Shown: positions 55,110 through 64,000 of the stretch, piece after piece
Layout: the number at the start of each line of letters is the position of its first letter
Numbering within the stretch: position 1 is the stretch's first letter
Source: Chitinophaga sp. MM2321
GTDB taxonomy: Bacteria; Bacteroidota; Bacteroidia; Chitinophagales; Chitinophagaceae
NCBI RefSeq assembly: GCF_964033635.1
Contig: NZ_OZ035533.1
Span: 3,410,001-3,474,000, forward strand
Reading direction: 5' to 3'
DNA: 64,000 bases
Translations under genes and position numbers: made by a program
Notes under the pieces: model-generated
Told to the model about the DNA's origin: nothing
What the model saw: the letters and a program-made list of their open reading frames with translations, nothing else
Database searches by the model: none

Positions 55110-56003
55110 TTAATTCATCCAGATAGACGTAATTGCCTTCTGACTGTTTGTATCTTCCACCGGCAAATTGTACATGGCCTCTATGGTATGTAATACACTA
55201 TAATGATTGATCTTTTCATCATAAGTGCCTGGTTTAACCCCTGCTCCTACAAAAATGGTAGGAATATGATTTACTTCTTTAAAGTCATCTTCATCGAAAG
55301 TAAGGATCAGTAAGCTGTTATGTGTTTTAGCCCATTCTACATATGCTTCCAGGTTATTTTTGAGCCAGGTATCGCCACGCTGAATAGCAGCCGTATCGCC
55401 TGGTGTTCCGATATTATGCATATCATTGTCCATATCCGGTATCACAAAAGATACGGTGGGCAATTCGTTAAAATCTTTGGGAAAATCGGTCATAGGCCGG
55501 CTCACCTCCGCAGGTATACCATTCGCCTGTGTTCCCTGCCAGTTCACCCAGGGGGCGTGTTTACGTGCATATAATTTAGAGCCTGTCAGGGTACTTCTTT
55601 GGTTATCACAACCTAAAAACCCTACTGAGGGCATGGTTTCTGCAAATCCTTTAAAAGTAAATCCAGCTCTGATCACTGAGGCAGCAATATTAGGCGTGGT
55701 ATAAGGGAGTGTGTCCTGCAGACATTCATCCGCCAGAACACCCTGTGTACCGCCGGAAAAAATAGCCAGGTAATTGGGTTGACTGGGGTGCACTACACCA
55801 TGCGCATCCGTAAAGAGCGCCCCTTCTTTGGCCAGTTGAGTAATATAAGGAGCAATACCGCTTCCGATCACTTCATCATAACTGTGATTTTCTTCCATTA
55901 CTACAATTACGTGATCATAACGCGGAACAGCCGGCTTTTGCTTACAGGAAGAGATACATCCCATTAATATAATACCGGAGATGACTATACTAGATAATTT
56001 CAT
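55110..56003 (-). CDS. Secreted phosphoesterase lipoprotein (acid phosphatase/phospholipase C-like)
   Basis: 297 residues from the ATG at 56003, where MKLSSIVISGIILMGCISSC starts an SPII signal; the open frame reaches 56213 but overlaps the next gene and has no signal there. The family is the phosphoesterase PF04185-type fold of the alkaline phosphatase superfamily: YDHVIVVMEENHSYDEVIG at the front with the metal-site Glu-Asn, AHGVVHPSQPNYLAIFSG with the nucleophile region, SFVIPDMDNDMHNIG, and LLILTFDEDD and HIPTIFVGAG near the end. It should split phosphate esters outside the inner membrane. Substrate unknown. Confidence 0.85.
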   Translation of the reverse strand: MKLSSIVISGIILMGCISSCKQKPAVPRYDHVIVVMEENHSYDEVIGSGIAPYITQLAKEGALFTDAHGVVHPSQPNYLAIFSGGTQGVLADECLQDTLPYTTPNIAASVIRAGFTFKGFAETMPSVGFLGCDNQRSTLTGSKLYARKHAPWVNWQGTQANGIPAEVSRPMTDFPKDFNELPTVSFVIPDMDNDMHNIGTPGDTAAIQRGDTWLKNNLEAYVEWAKTHNSLLILTFDEDDFKEVNHIPTIFVGAGVKPGTYDEKINHYSVLHTIEAMYNLPVEDTNSQKAITSIWMN

Positions 56004-56118
56004 TTGTTCAATATTTTTGCTTGATGTGTTTAAACCGTGCCACTCATGTGACCCTACAGAGAATTTCCAGGGAAGAATACTATCCTTGCGCCTGGCTATA
56101 AAGATGGGAATTGGGGGA

Positions 56119-56496
56119 TCAGATCTGGAATCGCGATAATCGCTTGTAGTAACTATTTTCAGGACATAATTGAAAAACGGTTGTGATACTCCCAATATTA
56201 TTCCTGTTTGCAAGCAGTGCTAATAAAGATAACATGTGCCCGCAAAGAAATATCAATATCTGCATAGGCAGGCTGATCTTTACTTTGCCGGCCGGTTCTT
56301 CTGCTGTCTCTCCTTTTACCAGATACGGGTGCTCATCTTTCTTGGTGACCAATCGTTGTAATAAAGTGCTGATCTTGATAGGATGATCCGACATCCCTTG
56401 TTGTTTTACGAGCTGTAACACACTATAGGGGCGCAATGCGAGCATTAGTAGTCCTAAGGAGAAAATAAGAATAGATAATGCTTTTTTGAATCTCAT
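56119..56496 (-). CDS. Small membrane protein of unknown function
   Basis: 125 residues from the ATG at 56496 (MRFKKALSILIFSLGLLML); the open frame continues to 56631 but without a family beginning. Two membrane segments: about 6-24 and 89-106 (LPMQILIFLCGHMLSLLALL). Between them is a soluble stretch of about 60 residues with QLVKQQGMSDHPIKI. No family recognised. The stop at 56119 lies inside the frame extended from the phosphoesterase gene, which is a further reason to use the shorter start there. Confidence moderate because the gene is small. Confidence 0.55.
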   Translation of the reverse strand: MRFKKALSILIFSLGLLMLALRPYSVLQLVKQQGMSDHPIKISTLLQRLVTKKDEHPYLVKGETAEEPAGKVKISLPMQILIFLCGHMLSLLALLANRNNIGSITTVFQLCPENSYYKRLSRFQI

Positions 56497-56725
56497 AAAG
56501 TAGTGTCGCTTGTTCAAAGGATCTAACGGAACATTGTTGCGTTCAAATATACAGAAAAGGGATTGGAAATTTATTGGCAATTTAGGGTAGCAGGTAAAGA
56601 GATTATTGAGGGAGGATAAAGCACCACCCATAAAACCTATCCCTAAGCAAATACGAATACTGTATAGCTATATAGGACCGCAGGATAACTACGGCTTCTT
56701 TTCCAATATAATATTAGCACGTTGA

Positions 56726-57004
56726 TTATTTAAATAACTTATTGGCTAGATAAATAACCCCACCAACCAACAGCCCAAATAAAAACATGCCTATATAAAC
56801 CTTGATAATAATTTCTAAGTTATTATTAATTATGCCATAAATCGCTATTACTATCATCAAGATAATAAAGACTAAATTCCTTGGATTTTTAATCCAGTTT
56901 ATCAACTTAAAAAAGCCTTTAACACATAAAACGACATAAGCCTGGGGCTTATGTCGTTTTATGTGTCTGTCCATACGTTTTTCATTATTTAATATACTCT
57001 CCAA
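56726..57004 (-). CDS. Small membrane protein, possible; its N-terminal part coincides with a hairpin
   Basis: 92 residues if begun at 57004, 82 from the second ATG at 56974. Two membrane helices (about 38-56 and 62-88: FIILMIVIAIYGII and MFLFGLLVGGVIYLANK). Residues 13-28 are coded by the perfect inverted repeat 56922-56966, which would be an odd place for it if these residues were real. Translation may start later, at a non-ATG or an inner Met, or the frame may be partly fortuitous. It follows the RHS locus; small membrane proteins there can be immunity proteins, but that is inference. Confidence 0.45.
   Translation of the reverse strand: MESILNNEKRMDRHIKRHKPQAYVVLCVKGFFKLINWIKNPRNLVFIILMIVIAIYGIINNNLEIIIKVYIGMFLFGLLVGGVIYLANKLFK
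56922..56966 (-). terminator. Perfect 21-bp hairpin, likely terminator of the RHS unit
   Basis: Arms 56922-56942 and 56946-56966 are exact reverse complements with a 3-base loop. On the minus strand it begins 19 bases after the stop of the gene at 56985 and is followed by TTAAAGGCTTTTTTAAG. It overlaps the start of the next open frame. Confidence 0.65.
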
Positions 57005-57368
57005 TACAATTTAAACATAATCTGGGTTTTAGCTTATATGGTTCCTCATTAGTCCAGACAATTGTGTTTTTAAATTTGACTGACATTCTTTTTGTTGGAC
57101 TAGCAATGACTATATCCTTTTCAATAACCAATATATAGGTTTGGCCAACTTGTATTTTTTCCCCTTTTCTTATATTAGTGTTACCATTTATGGCAGAAAT
57201 CAGAACACTTGTATCAGTCATATTACAGGATGAAACCACGCCAATAAGTAAGCACTCCTTTAAATTCTTAATCCATATTACTTTAGCCGAAAGGGTATCG
57301 TTTGTCTGACCTTGGGAACTATAAGAAAAATTAAAAATTATATATAGAACTAGAATTATCTTCCTCAT
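56985..57368 (-). CDS. Small exported protein after the RHS gene
   Basis: 127 residues from the ATG at 57368 (MRKIILVLYIIFNFSYSSQG), a clear signal peptide with cleavage near QGQ; the frame continues to 57413 inside the RHS coding end. The mature part of about 105 residues is mainly beta with four Cys (KECLLIGVVSSC, CLNCIGEY). No family recognised. It starts 4 bases after the RHS stop and is AT-rich like the DNA around it. Being directly after a polymorphic C-terminus, it is a candidate immunity or accessory protein acting in the periplasm. Confidence 0.6.
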   Translation of the reverse strand: MRKIILVLYIIFNFSYSSQGQTNDTLSAKVIWIKNLKECLLIGVVSSCNMTDTSVLISAINGNTNIRKGEKIQVGQTYILVIEKDIVIASPTKRMSVKFKNTIVWTNEEPYKLKPRLCLNCIGEYIK

Positions 57369-57372
57369 TACA

Positions 57373-60300
57373 TTATTTTTTTTCCAAGTTATTGATTGGC
57401 TTTTCTTTGCCATTGTATTTGATAAATATTACACGCCCTTTAATTTCTGTGTCAATATCATCTTTTTTTCTAGGGTCTATTTTAACCGCTTCATCATGAG
57501 CTTTAGTAAAATTAGCATTTTCCGCATCAGTGTTGGTACTTAAAGCTGCCGGGGAATTAGGGTATTTTTCACCACCAATAAATGCCTCTAACACTTCGTG
57601 TAGCATCGAAACCCCAGACTTGGAATTAGTAACCTTATCCACAATAGCCAGCTGAGTGGGATTTACTTGCTGTTGAGCCTCTACTTTTCCATCATCTTTG
57701 CCTCCGGCAAAGGTGGTATTTCCTAAAAATGCACCTCCCACTATTGCGACTCCATCTTTAGTAAAATTATCGGAAGAGGCATTAATATTTACTGTAGTAT
57801 TTTTATCCGAAATAGCTTGTTGAAGCTTTTTATCAGCACCTGTTTTTGCTTTACCTCCCGCAATAGTAACTTTGCCATTATCATCTTGTGACAATTTCAG
57901 ATTTGTCGAGTTTTGCAATTGTTTAAAAGCCTGTTGCGACTGATTACCACGAATTATAATATCTTCAGGACCCATACCATCCGCATCAATAAACCTTATC
58001 GGATTATCAAACGCATAATTATAAGGGGAATATCGGCGCATCTTATCTGCTAAAGGATCTATAACATGCCACCGTCCTATCTGAGCATCATACATCCTCG
58101 CTCCATAATCATACAACTCTAAGCCTGAGCCATCCCCGAACTCCTTGCTTTGTAGTTCTTTCCCATTATACTTTATCCTATTTTCTGAGTAATTACTTCC
58201 TTTGAGCGCATTTGAAGATATCCCACTCATTGTGAGTCCAAACGGATAATAATGTGTCTCCTCCAACAATGTCCCTGAGACATTCATGACTGTGACATTA
58301 TCGAAATATACATCCTGGGGACTTTCATTGCTGGTGTAAACATACAAAAAACCATTCCTTTTAATGGCCATTTTATCCTGGGCCAACGTCTGCAATTGAT
58401 CCGGCTCTCCTTTTACCTGTTTTACACCACTATTCTCATCAACCATATTAAACTGGTCATCAAACAAAACAAAATTAAGATATGCTTTGGGCCTGTCTAA
58501 CTTTGAATCATCCGGATCTTTCTCTTTCAGACGTTGATAATCGTTATTATAAAAATTACTATTGAATGGTGTTTGCTGATCAAGGGAAGTCACTCCATGA
58601 TCTCCTCCAGTGGAGGCATTACTGTTAAATGCCTGTGCGAGGTCAGCCAACATGCTTTCCACAGGTACTACTGAAGATGCTTTTTCCTGTGGTCTCACGG
58701 ATTTATAAAATGCTTTCGCCCGAATTTGTATGGTATCGCCAGCCATTACACGCAAAACAATAGACGGGCCTATTTTTTTGCCTCCACTTATTGCGTTGAG
58801 TTTGGAGACCGATTTATTACTGCCCGCACTTTCATCTGTTGGATAGCCAACCGGTTTAACTGCACGGGTATTGTCCACATTACTAAATAAAGTATTTTCC
58901 TTTGCAGCAAGTTCCGTTTCCATTGAGGCAACGTACACAGATGTATCAGTTTGTTCTGTCAATACAATACGTACATTACCCAAATGATCTTTCTCAAAAT
59001 AATCATAAAAGTATTGTATAGCTTGACCTGTCTTGAACAGGGTGCGAACACGACCTTCCTCATGAGAAACATATTGTAGTGAATCATTCTTGTATTCAAA
59101 CCCTGCAATGTAATCTGTTGTTGTGACCTTAGCAGTGGCAGTGGTATTATCATTTACAATCTTGCGTAATTTCGAACCGGCTGCGTCATAGATGTACTGA
59201 ATAGAGCCTTTTCCTGCTATTGTTATCAACTCCGGCAGGTTCAGATGATTATAACTGATAGCAGTTATATTCTTGTTCTGATCCTTAATAAGGTTTCCAT
59301 TACTATCATACCAGTAATCCTGCGATTCATTATTAGTAATTTCCTTAAAATCTCCCAACGTACTCTGTGCATTATTTTTTCTATCTGTTACAAAAGTCAG
59401 CTTATTTGTTGGCGCTAGGCTGGTATATCCATACTTAAGATCATCCACCTGCACTGGTAGACCGCCAATCTGGCCCTGTTGTTTCATAAACATTATATTA
59501 CCGTTCTCATCATAGCTAAGTCCGCTAACAGAAAAATCCACCTTATCCTTTGACCAGGAAGTACTGCCAATATTTTGCTGATTAAAATCAGCAAGGGAGA
59601 GACGATTAACATTATCATACGCAAAATCATATTTCCGGCTTATCTTATCTCCCTTACTACGCCAGATGGTTCCTGCTATATTCCCATTGAAAGCGGGCTT
59701 TGTATAGTTCGTCCCGGAAATAATAGCTCCTGCCTGGTCATATGCCAGTTCATAACCAAAATAGTTGTAGGAGTTGACTGTTTTTACAAAATTTCTGTTG
59801 GCGCCTAACAACCAACCCCGGATGTTATAATCATACACGAGGCTATCCAGGTCATCTCCCAACGTTTTCGTGGTCAACTGTCCAAGCGTATTGTATCTGG
59901 AATGCACAATATATTTCGGATTACCGACATCATTTATTTTCTTACTTATCCCTAATACACGACCAGCATGATCATAATCTAGTGTGGTTAAAATCCTGGT
60001 TTCAGGTGTAATAGCACTACGGGGATTCCTGTGTCTCACATAAGTACTCAGCACTTTACCAGAAAAATCATACAAACTGGTGGCAACATCCTTTCCTCCA
60101 TTTATGTTACCAGAAACAACCTGGAAGGGCTGTCCTCTGTCTGTGTAATAAGTGCTGGTGGTAAGCCACTGACTTGTACCCAATACTTTAACCTTGGTTC
60201 CTGTTACGAGCCCCCGGGTCATTTTGCTAAATGCATTTACAGTGACAGGTATTGCACCCAATCCTGCCTTCGGGGCCGAAAAGTCCTGTGACTCTGCTCC

Positions 60301-61692
60301 CAGCACACCACTATAGGTATAGTCATCATAAAAAGTGTATGTAAGCGGGGTTAACAGGTTATTATCTATATTGGGCAATGGATTATTCACGGCAAGCACT
60401 TGTGATCCTTCTGTCAACGCAGGATCCACCTGTACAGTTATCTCTGAATTAGTGCCTGAATCAAAGCCGCCCTCCAACGTTATACTTTTACGTGCCTGGT
60501 AAATAGGCCTGCCATCATTATTAGCCACCACAAGATCCTCTATACCCGGAAAAGTATATGACACGCTACCAGATGTAGTCGTGCTATTATCCATAGCAGT
60601 TTGCAGAGTTTGCCGTGTTTGACCCTGAGCCAGGTAATAAGCGGTCATAGTGGGTCTGTTTTGCACATCATAGAAAGTAACCAGCCAGGTATTCTTTAAT
60701 GCCAGATTTCCATCACGCATAAATACAGGTCGATCCCTCACGTCATACACTATTTCCGTAACAGCAGCTCCTGGCACTTTCTTTGAAATCATTCTTTCTT
60801 TAGCATCATACTCATACACAAAACAAAGCTCACTCACTATGTTGGTCGCTGCCAATGACCAGTTAGACCATATCGCACTTACCGCTTTCGGGGGAATTAC
60901 ATAACGCAAGTTATTGAAATCATCATATACATAGTAAGTGCAAAGCCAGCCAACATGGGCACTACCAGGATTATCAGATAATTGCAATTTCTTAAGTATT
61001 ACCTTATTTTCCCGGTCTTTGTATTCTATTACCTTTTTACCTTGCTCATCAATGGTAATAGTTTTAAAAAGGTCACCAGCAATATAAGTAGCTGCCGTTG
61101 GCAAAGAAGTTCCGCTTATTATCCATTTCTTTACAGAGTCTGCAACAGTGTTAATAGTGTTCATCAGCAGAACACCATGCCCACTGCCTGGTTGCCAGGT
61201 TTTCCCTGCTGCCCCTTTCTCCAGTTCTCTGTTCAGGGGGGAGAATTCCAGGAAACTCTGCTCATAAGGATTTGTTTCTCTCACCACATTTTGAACAGTC
61301 GTATTTGCCGGGTTATAAAAACCAGCCTGATCTGCATATACATTAGTTCTGATTCCGCCATAAACGGTGCCTGACACATCAGTATAGGGTAAATACTTTT
61401 TTACAGATCGTCCAAAGGCATCATATTCTACAGGTGTAATCAAATCCTTCTTATCGACGCTGCCTTGTATCGCAATAGTCTGAAACGGACGTCCCAGACC
61501 ATCAATATAAGTAACTGTTTTGTTCCTGTTTTCTGCCGTCAATGCATCTGTCTGGGCTTGTGTGGTAATATTTCCAACATTTACATTTGTTTTTATAATA
61601 TAGTTGCTACTTGTACTGACCTGGGCAGTAACTACCGTCATTCGGGAAAACAGGAACAGGGAAATTGCTGTAATTTTATAAAAGACTTTCAT
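57373..61692 (-). CDS. DUF6443/RHS-repeat protein with variable C-terminal domain
   Basis: 1439 residues. The signal peptide (about 1-23, VVTAQ) is followed by DUF6443 (about 30-160: [34 protein letters not shown]). RHS/YD repeats run over the middle ([38 protein letters not shown]). The RHS-associated core (about 1200-1265) includes [33 protein letters not shown] and [16 protein letters not shown]. After it comes a separate C-terminal domain of about 170 residues with [19 protein letters not shown] (His1365, Glu1366, Glu1369) and His1399. That tail type varies between relatives and often is a toxin. The HE-x-x-E set suggests a metal site, not proven. Likely surface-exposed. Confidence 0.9.
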   Translation of the reverse strand: MKVFYKITAISLFLFSRMTVVTAQVSTSSNYIIKTNVNVGNITTQAQTDALTAENRNKTVTYIDGLGRPFQTIAIQGSVDKKDLITPVEYDAFGRSVKKYLPYTDVSGTVYGGIRTNVYADQAGFYNPANTTVQNVVRETNPYEQSFLEFSPLNRELEKGAAGKTWQPGSGHGVLLMNTINTVADSVKKWIISGTSLPTAATYIAGDLFKTITIDEQGKKVIEYKDRENKVILKKLQLSDNPGSAHVGWLCTYYVYDDFNNLRYVIPPKAVSAIWSNWSLAATNIVSELCFVYEYDAKERMISKKVPGAAVTEIVYDVRDRPVFMRDGNLALKNTWLVTFYDVQNRPTMTAYYLAQGQTRQTLQTAMDNSTTTSGSVSYTFPGIEDLVVANNDGRPIYQARKSITLEGGFDSGTNSEITVQVDPALTEGSQVLAVNNPLPNIDNNLLTPLTYTFYDDYTYSGVLGAESQDFSAPKAGLGAIPVTVNAFSKMTRGLVTGTKVKVLGTSQWLTTSTYYTDRGQPFQVVSGNINGGKDVATSLYDFSGKVLSTYVRHRNPRSAITPETRILTTLDYDHAGRVLGISKKINDVGNPKYIVHSRYNTLGQLTTKTLGDDLDSLVYDYNIRGWLLGANRNFVKTVNSYNYFGYELAYDQAGAIISGTNYTKPAFNGNIAGTIWRSKGDKISRKYDFAYDNVNRLSLADFNQQNIGSTSWSKDKVDFSVSGLSYDENGNIMFMKQQGQIGGLPVQVDDLKYGYTSLAPTNKLTFVTDRKNNAQSTLGDFKEITNNESQDYWYDSNGNLIKDQNKNITAISYNHLNLPELITIAGKGSIQYIYDAAGSKLRKIVNDNTTATAKVTTTDYIAGFEYKNDSLQYVSHEEGRVRTLFKTGQAIQYFYDYFEKDHLGNVRIVLTEQTDTSVYVASMETELAAKENTLFSNVDNTRAVKPVGYPTDESAGSNKSVSKLNAISGGKKIGPSIVLRVMAGDTIQIRAKAFYKSVRPQEKASSVVPVESMLADLAQAFNSNASTGGDHGVTSLDQQTPFNSNFYNNDYQRLKEKDPDDSKLDRPKAYLNFVLFDDQFNMVDENSGVKQVKGEPDQLQTLAQDKMAIKRNGFLYVYTSNESPQDVYFDNVTVMNVSGTLLEETHYYPFGLTMSGISSNALKGSNYSENRIKYNGKELQSKEFGDGSGLELYDYGARMYDAQIGRWHVIDPLADKMRRYSPYNYAFDNPIRFIDADGMGPEDIIIRGNQSQQAFKQLQNSTNLKLSQDDNGKVTIAGGKAKTGADKKLQQAISDKNTTVNINASSDNFTKDGVAIVGGAFLGNTTFAGGKDDGKVEAQQQVNPTQLAIVDKVTNSKSGVSMLHEVLEAFIGGEKYPNSPAALSTNTDAENANFTKAHDEAVKIDPRKKDDIDTEIKGRVIFIKYNGKEKPINNLEKK

Positions 61693-61711
61693 AAAGGCGG
61701 ATTAATACCTG

Positions 61712-64000
61712 TTAAATATTTGTGCACTGGGTAGGAGAATACTCCGTATAGTTTTGCGTATGCGTACCATCACTGAAGCTATAGTTATAGGTACACAAAT
61801 ACTTTCCAGCACTGATGTATTGGCTCGACATATAATTTTTAACCCCCGTTTCACATACTCCATCAATCAATTTTTTATCTTCACCTGAGCACCCACAACT
61901 ACCATATTGATTAGCCGCAGCCTGCCCATTTGTGTTAATGTCATCCTGTGCAAGCTGATCTGCAGCTGCCTGGCTTACCGTGCTTCGCCACTTACGGGCC
62001 GGTACATCGTAGATATAAAACTTCCCTACATCTGGCGCACAATCATTTTTAATAAATCTTTTGGAAACACTTACATTATAGAACCAGCATAATCCTACAT
62101 TATTGGCATACGCCTGCCCATTAGCTGTAATATCTGCCTGCGCCTTTGTATTCGCATCAGCCTGACTGATTGAAGAAACATACTTACCATATGATATAAG
62201 ATAGGTCTCGACAGTAGGCTCACCTGCGGTACAGTTATTTTTGGTAAATTGCTGAGAGGCAACGTTATTATAAAATAGAGTCTGAGACGCAGGTGTTACA
62301 GAGATACCTGGACCATAGTTATATATATAATTCTGGCGAATATTATTGTTTTCATCCCTGATATTAACTAATCTGTTCAAACCATCATACTCATAATAAG
62401 TTGTCAGGTTATTAGCATTTGTCTGACTGCTCATACCCACCATAGGGAGATAGGTGTAAGTGGTCATTTGTGCATCTTCCGGATAATAGCGGAGCTCATC
62501 CAATACTGCATTACTGCTTCTGATATTAATATTCATTGTACCAACCGGCAGCTTATATTCGTAGTATGTCCATCCCCTTCTTACCGGTTCACTCACTGCA
62601 GGAGAAAGCGATGCTCCGTTTCTTAATAATGTAACGGTTCCACTTTGCAACCAGAATGAGGTGATGACAGGTTTATCTGTTGCCGTTAACAATAATTTGT
62701 CAATACTGCCGCCAGTAGTTAGATTACAACTACTTTTTCCCGTAAAAGCTACCGTGCTATTAGTGACAATATTGGTGAAACCCCAACCCGTATTAAGTCC
62801 ACCAGCTTCTTCAAAGCTGGTATATGCTGCTTTAGGTGTACTGCTATTAATAATTTCAGCAATGGGATAGCTGTTATTACCATCCCATATATAGGCTCTG
62901 GCAACATCTTTTTCTTTCTGTTGCGCAACAATTACACCATTACTATAACTAAAACCAGCTAATGATTTATACCGCGGATCCATTGTAAGCGCCGTGGATG
63001 TTAATGCTGACTCCTGAAAGTTACTTAAAGGAACATTCGTTTCTAATTGATATAACTTCACAGGTTGCAGGTCAGCTCCATAATTGGTAATGGTACCGGT
63101 TAACACACGTTTATTCTGACCTGTAGTATCCTGTCGGTACTGGTAAGATTCTATCTCCGCCCCATTTATATTTTTGCTTTTTAATAATCCAATTCCACCA
63201 TCATTTGTGCTCGATCCACTATAATCTGCTGCATATTTCTTCCGGGTTACCACCTCTTCGGTACCAGATGAATATTGTTCAATTTTTGTTGGATATATAT
63301 GATCAGGGTTATCGAAAGTATTAAGAATGGTATTCGTAATATAGGAATCAGATTGCTGATCATATTTCCTTTCAATCTGCTTCACCAAAGATTTTTGCTG
63401 CGCCCTGAAAGAATAATTGTTAGCATACAAAAAAGTGGGATACTTTCTGCTCGCCAGGCAATTATTCGGCAAACCAGGGTTGGTTGAATAACTCGTATAA
63501 GAAATATACCCTTCACTATCCTGTGTTTTGCAATAAAGTGTTTTACTCGACTGGCTCTCAACAGGTTTAACCTGTGTGGCTGTAATTGTATTTAGAATCT
63601 TATAACTATATGTATTAGATTGCTCTGATAATAATTTGCCACTATTACTATAAACATACGTTGCTTCCAGATCGCCATTGGCTATATCTTCATCAAATTC
63701 ATTTAGTGCACCCAGGTGATATTTATATACCGTTTTACCTAAGGGTTGATTATTAGATAAATCAATCTGGGATTCCGTCACCATGGAATATCCGATATGT
63801 CCTCCCTGAAATGTCCCTAATCCGAAAACTGAATTTCCCGTTACAGTAAAGCTACCACTACCAGCTATGTAAGTACCCATAAATGGCAGCGGCTCATAAT
63901 TCCGATAGGTCGAGGCAGTAATATACTTGGGGAATGCTTCATCGCACTTGCCACTGGAAGCTCCATTACCAAGCAAATAATTATATATCTTGGCCATAGC
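61712..64000 (-). CDS. DUF5977 domain protein, cut off at the window edge
   Basis: At least 761 residues. The frame is open to the end of the window, so the Met at 63997 is probably internal and the 5' part is missing. The visible part has many short YD-like beta strands (TYVYSNSGKLLSEQSNTYSY, YDQQSDSYITNT, TYYEYDGLNRLVNIRDENNN) and near the C-terminus DUF5977 repeats: SQQFTKNNCTAGE, SQADANTKAQADITANGQAY, KRFIKNDCAPDVG, SQAAADQLAQDDINTNGQAA, ending in Cys-rich GSCGCS. It precedes the RHS gene by 19 bases, so the pair forms one unit; these two proteins are often neighbours in Bacteroidota. Probably a cell-surface or secreted partner. Confidence 0.82.
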   Translation of the reverse strand, partial: AMAKIYNYLLGNGASSGKCDEAFPKYITASTYRNYEPLPFMGTYIAGSGSFTVTGNSVFGLGTFQGGHIGYSMVTESQIDLSNNQPLGKTVYKYHLGALNEFDEDIANGDLEATYVYSNSGKLLSEQSNTYSYKILNTITATQVKPVESQSSKTLYCKTQDSEGYISYTSYSTNPGLPNNCLASRKYPTFLYANNYSFRAQQKSLVKQIERKYDQQSDSYITNTILNTFDNPDHIYPTKIEQYSSGTEEVVTRKKYAADYSGSSTNDGGIGLLKSKNINGAEIESYQYRQDTTGQNKRVLTGTITNYGADLQPVKLYQLETNVPLSNFQESALTSTALTMDPRYKSLAGFSYSNGVIVAQQKEKDVARAYIWDGNNSYPIAEIINSSTPKAAYTSFEEAGGLNTGWGFTNIVTNSTVAFTGKSSCNLTTGGSIDKLLLTATDKPVITSFWLQSGTVTLLRNGASLSPAVSEPVRRGWTYYEYKLPVGTMNINIRSSNAVLDELRYYPEDAQMTTYTYLPMVGMSSQTNANNLTTYYEYDGLNRLVNIRDENNNIRQNYIYNYGPGISVTPASQTLFYNNVASQQFTKNNCTAGEPTVETYLISYGKYVSSISQADANTKAQADITANGQAYANNVGLCWFYNVSVSKRFIKNDCAPDVGKFYIYDVPARKWRSTVSQAAADQLAQDDINTNGQAAANQYGSCGCSGEDKKLIDGVCETGVKNYMSSQYISAGKYLCTYNYSFSDGTHTQNYTEYSPTQCTNI

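Noticed and set aside
56004..56213. N-terminal extension of the phosphoesterase frame.
   Set aside because: It overlaps the next gene and comes before a complete lipoprotein signal, so translation most likely begins at 56003.
1..64000. CRISPR array, transposase or phage genes.
   Set aside because: No spaced direct repeats and no transposase, integrase or phage structural protein appears in any frame examined.

Overview
The window reads as chromosomal DNA of a Bacteroidota, most like the Chitinophagaceae (Chitinophaga and relatives). The basis is two SusC/SusD pairs with their own ECF sigma and FecR anti-sigma genes, MacB-type permeases in strings, DUF6443 RHS and DUF5977 proteins, a DUF6934 protein, many SPII lipoproteins with Cys-Lys-Lys starts, and weak ribosome sites. 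The genus is inference. No rRNA, tRNA, CRISPR array, insertion sequence or prophage was seen. Most genes lie on the minus strand.

Layout. 1-87: cut-off start of a secreted protein. 480-9002: a seven-gene minus operon coding a tripartite efflux system (adaptor, TolC, ABC ATPase, two permeases) followed by its sigma-54 response regulator and histidine kinase; a -24/-12 type promoter and two tandem palindromic operators lie in front of it. 9259-10104: exported sugar isomerase-like protein. 10204-12264: slipin plus NfeD protease. 12361-14739: a large stand-alone permease with similar palindromes in front of it. 14917-15930: DUF3500 protein. 16052-24298: first ECF/FecR/SusC/SusD locus, ending in an exported metallo-beta-lactamase-fold protein. 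24481-28963: cyclopropane fatty acid synthase, a beta-helix protein, a Pr6Pr membrane protein and a GyrI-like protein.

29272-45842 is one long minus-strand cluster: sodium symporter, N-acetylneuraminate-lyase-like aldolase, ECF sigma, FecR, SusC, SusD, purple-acid-phosphatase-like enzyme, GH67/GH20-like protein, propeller plus helical-domain protein and a PafA-type alkaline phosphatase. A divergent AraC regulator (45985) faces it. The set looks like uptake and breakdown of an outer substrate that may carry phosphate; the substrate is unknown.

46957-56496 is mixed housekeeping and accessory DNA: copper chaperone and copper ATPase, HAD phosphatase, ferritin, YceI, a DUF6934/small-protein pair, AraC regulator, lipoprotein, SRPBCC protein, phosphoesterase and a small membrane protein. 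56726-64000 is an AT-richer polymorphic-toxin-like region: a DUF5977 protein cut by the window end, a DUF6443/RHS protein with a variable C-terminus, and two small downstream genes.

The most notable non-coding structures are the paired palindromes at 9094-9128 and 14835-14872, and several long perfect inverted repeats (28 bp at 10110-10170, 30 bp at 27849-27922, 21 bp at 56922-56966). The 30-bp one ends two bases before a start codon. No clearly new multi-gene system was found; the best candidates are the self-controlled efflux regulon, the DUF6934 pair and the RHS tail with its neighbours.
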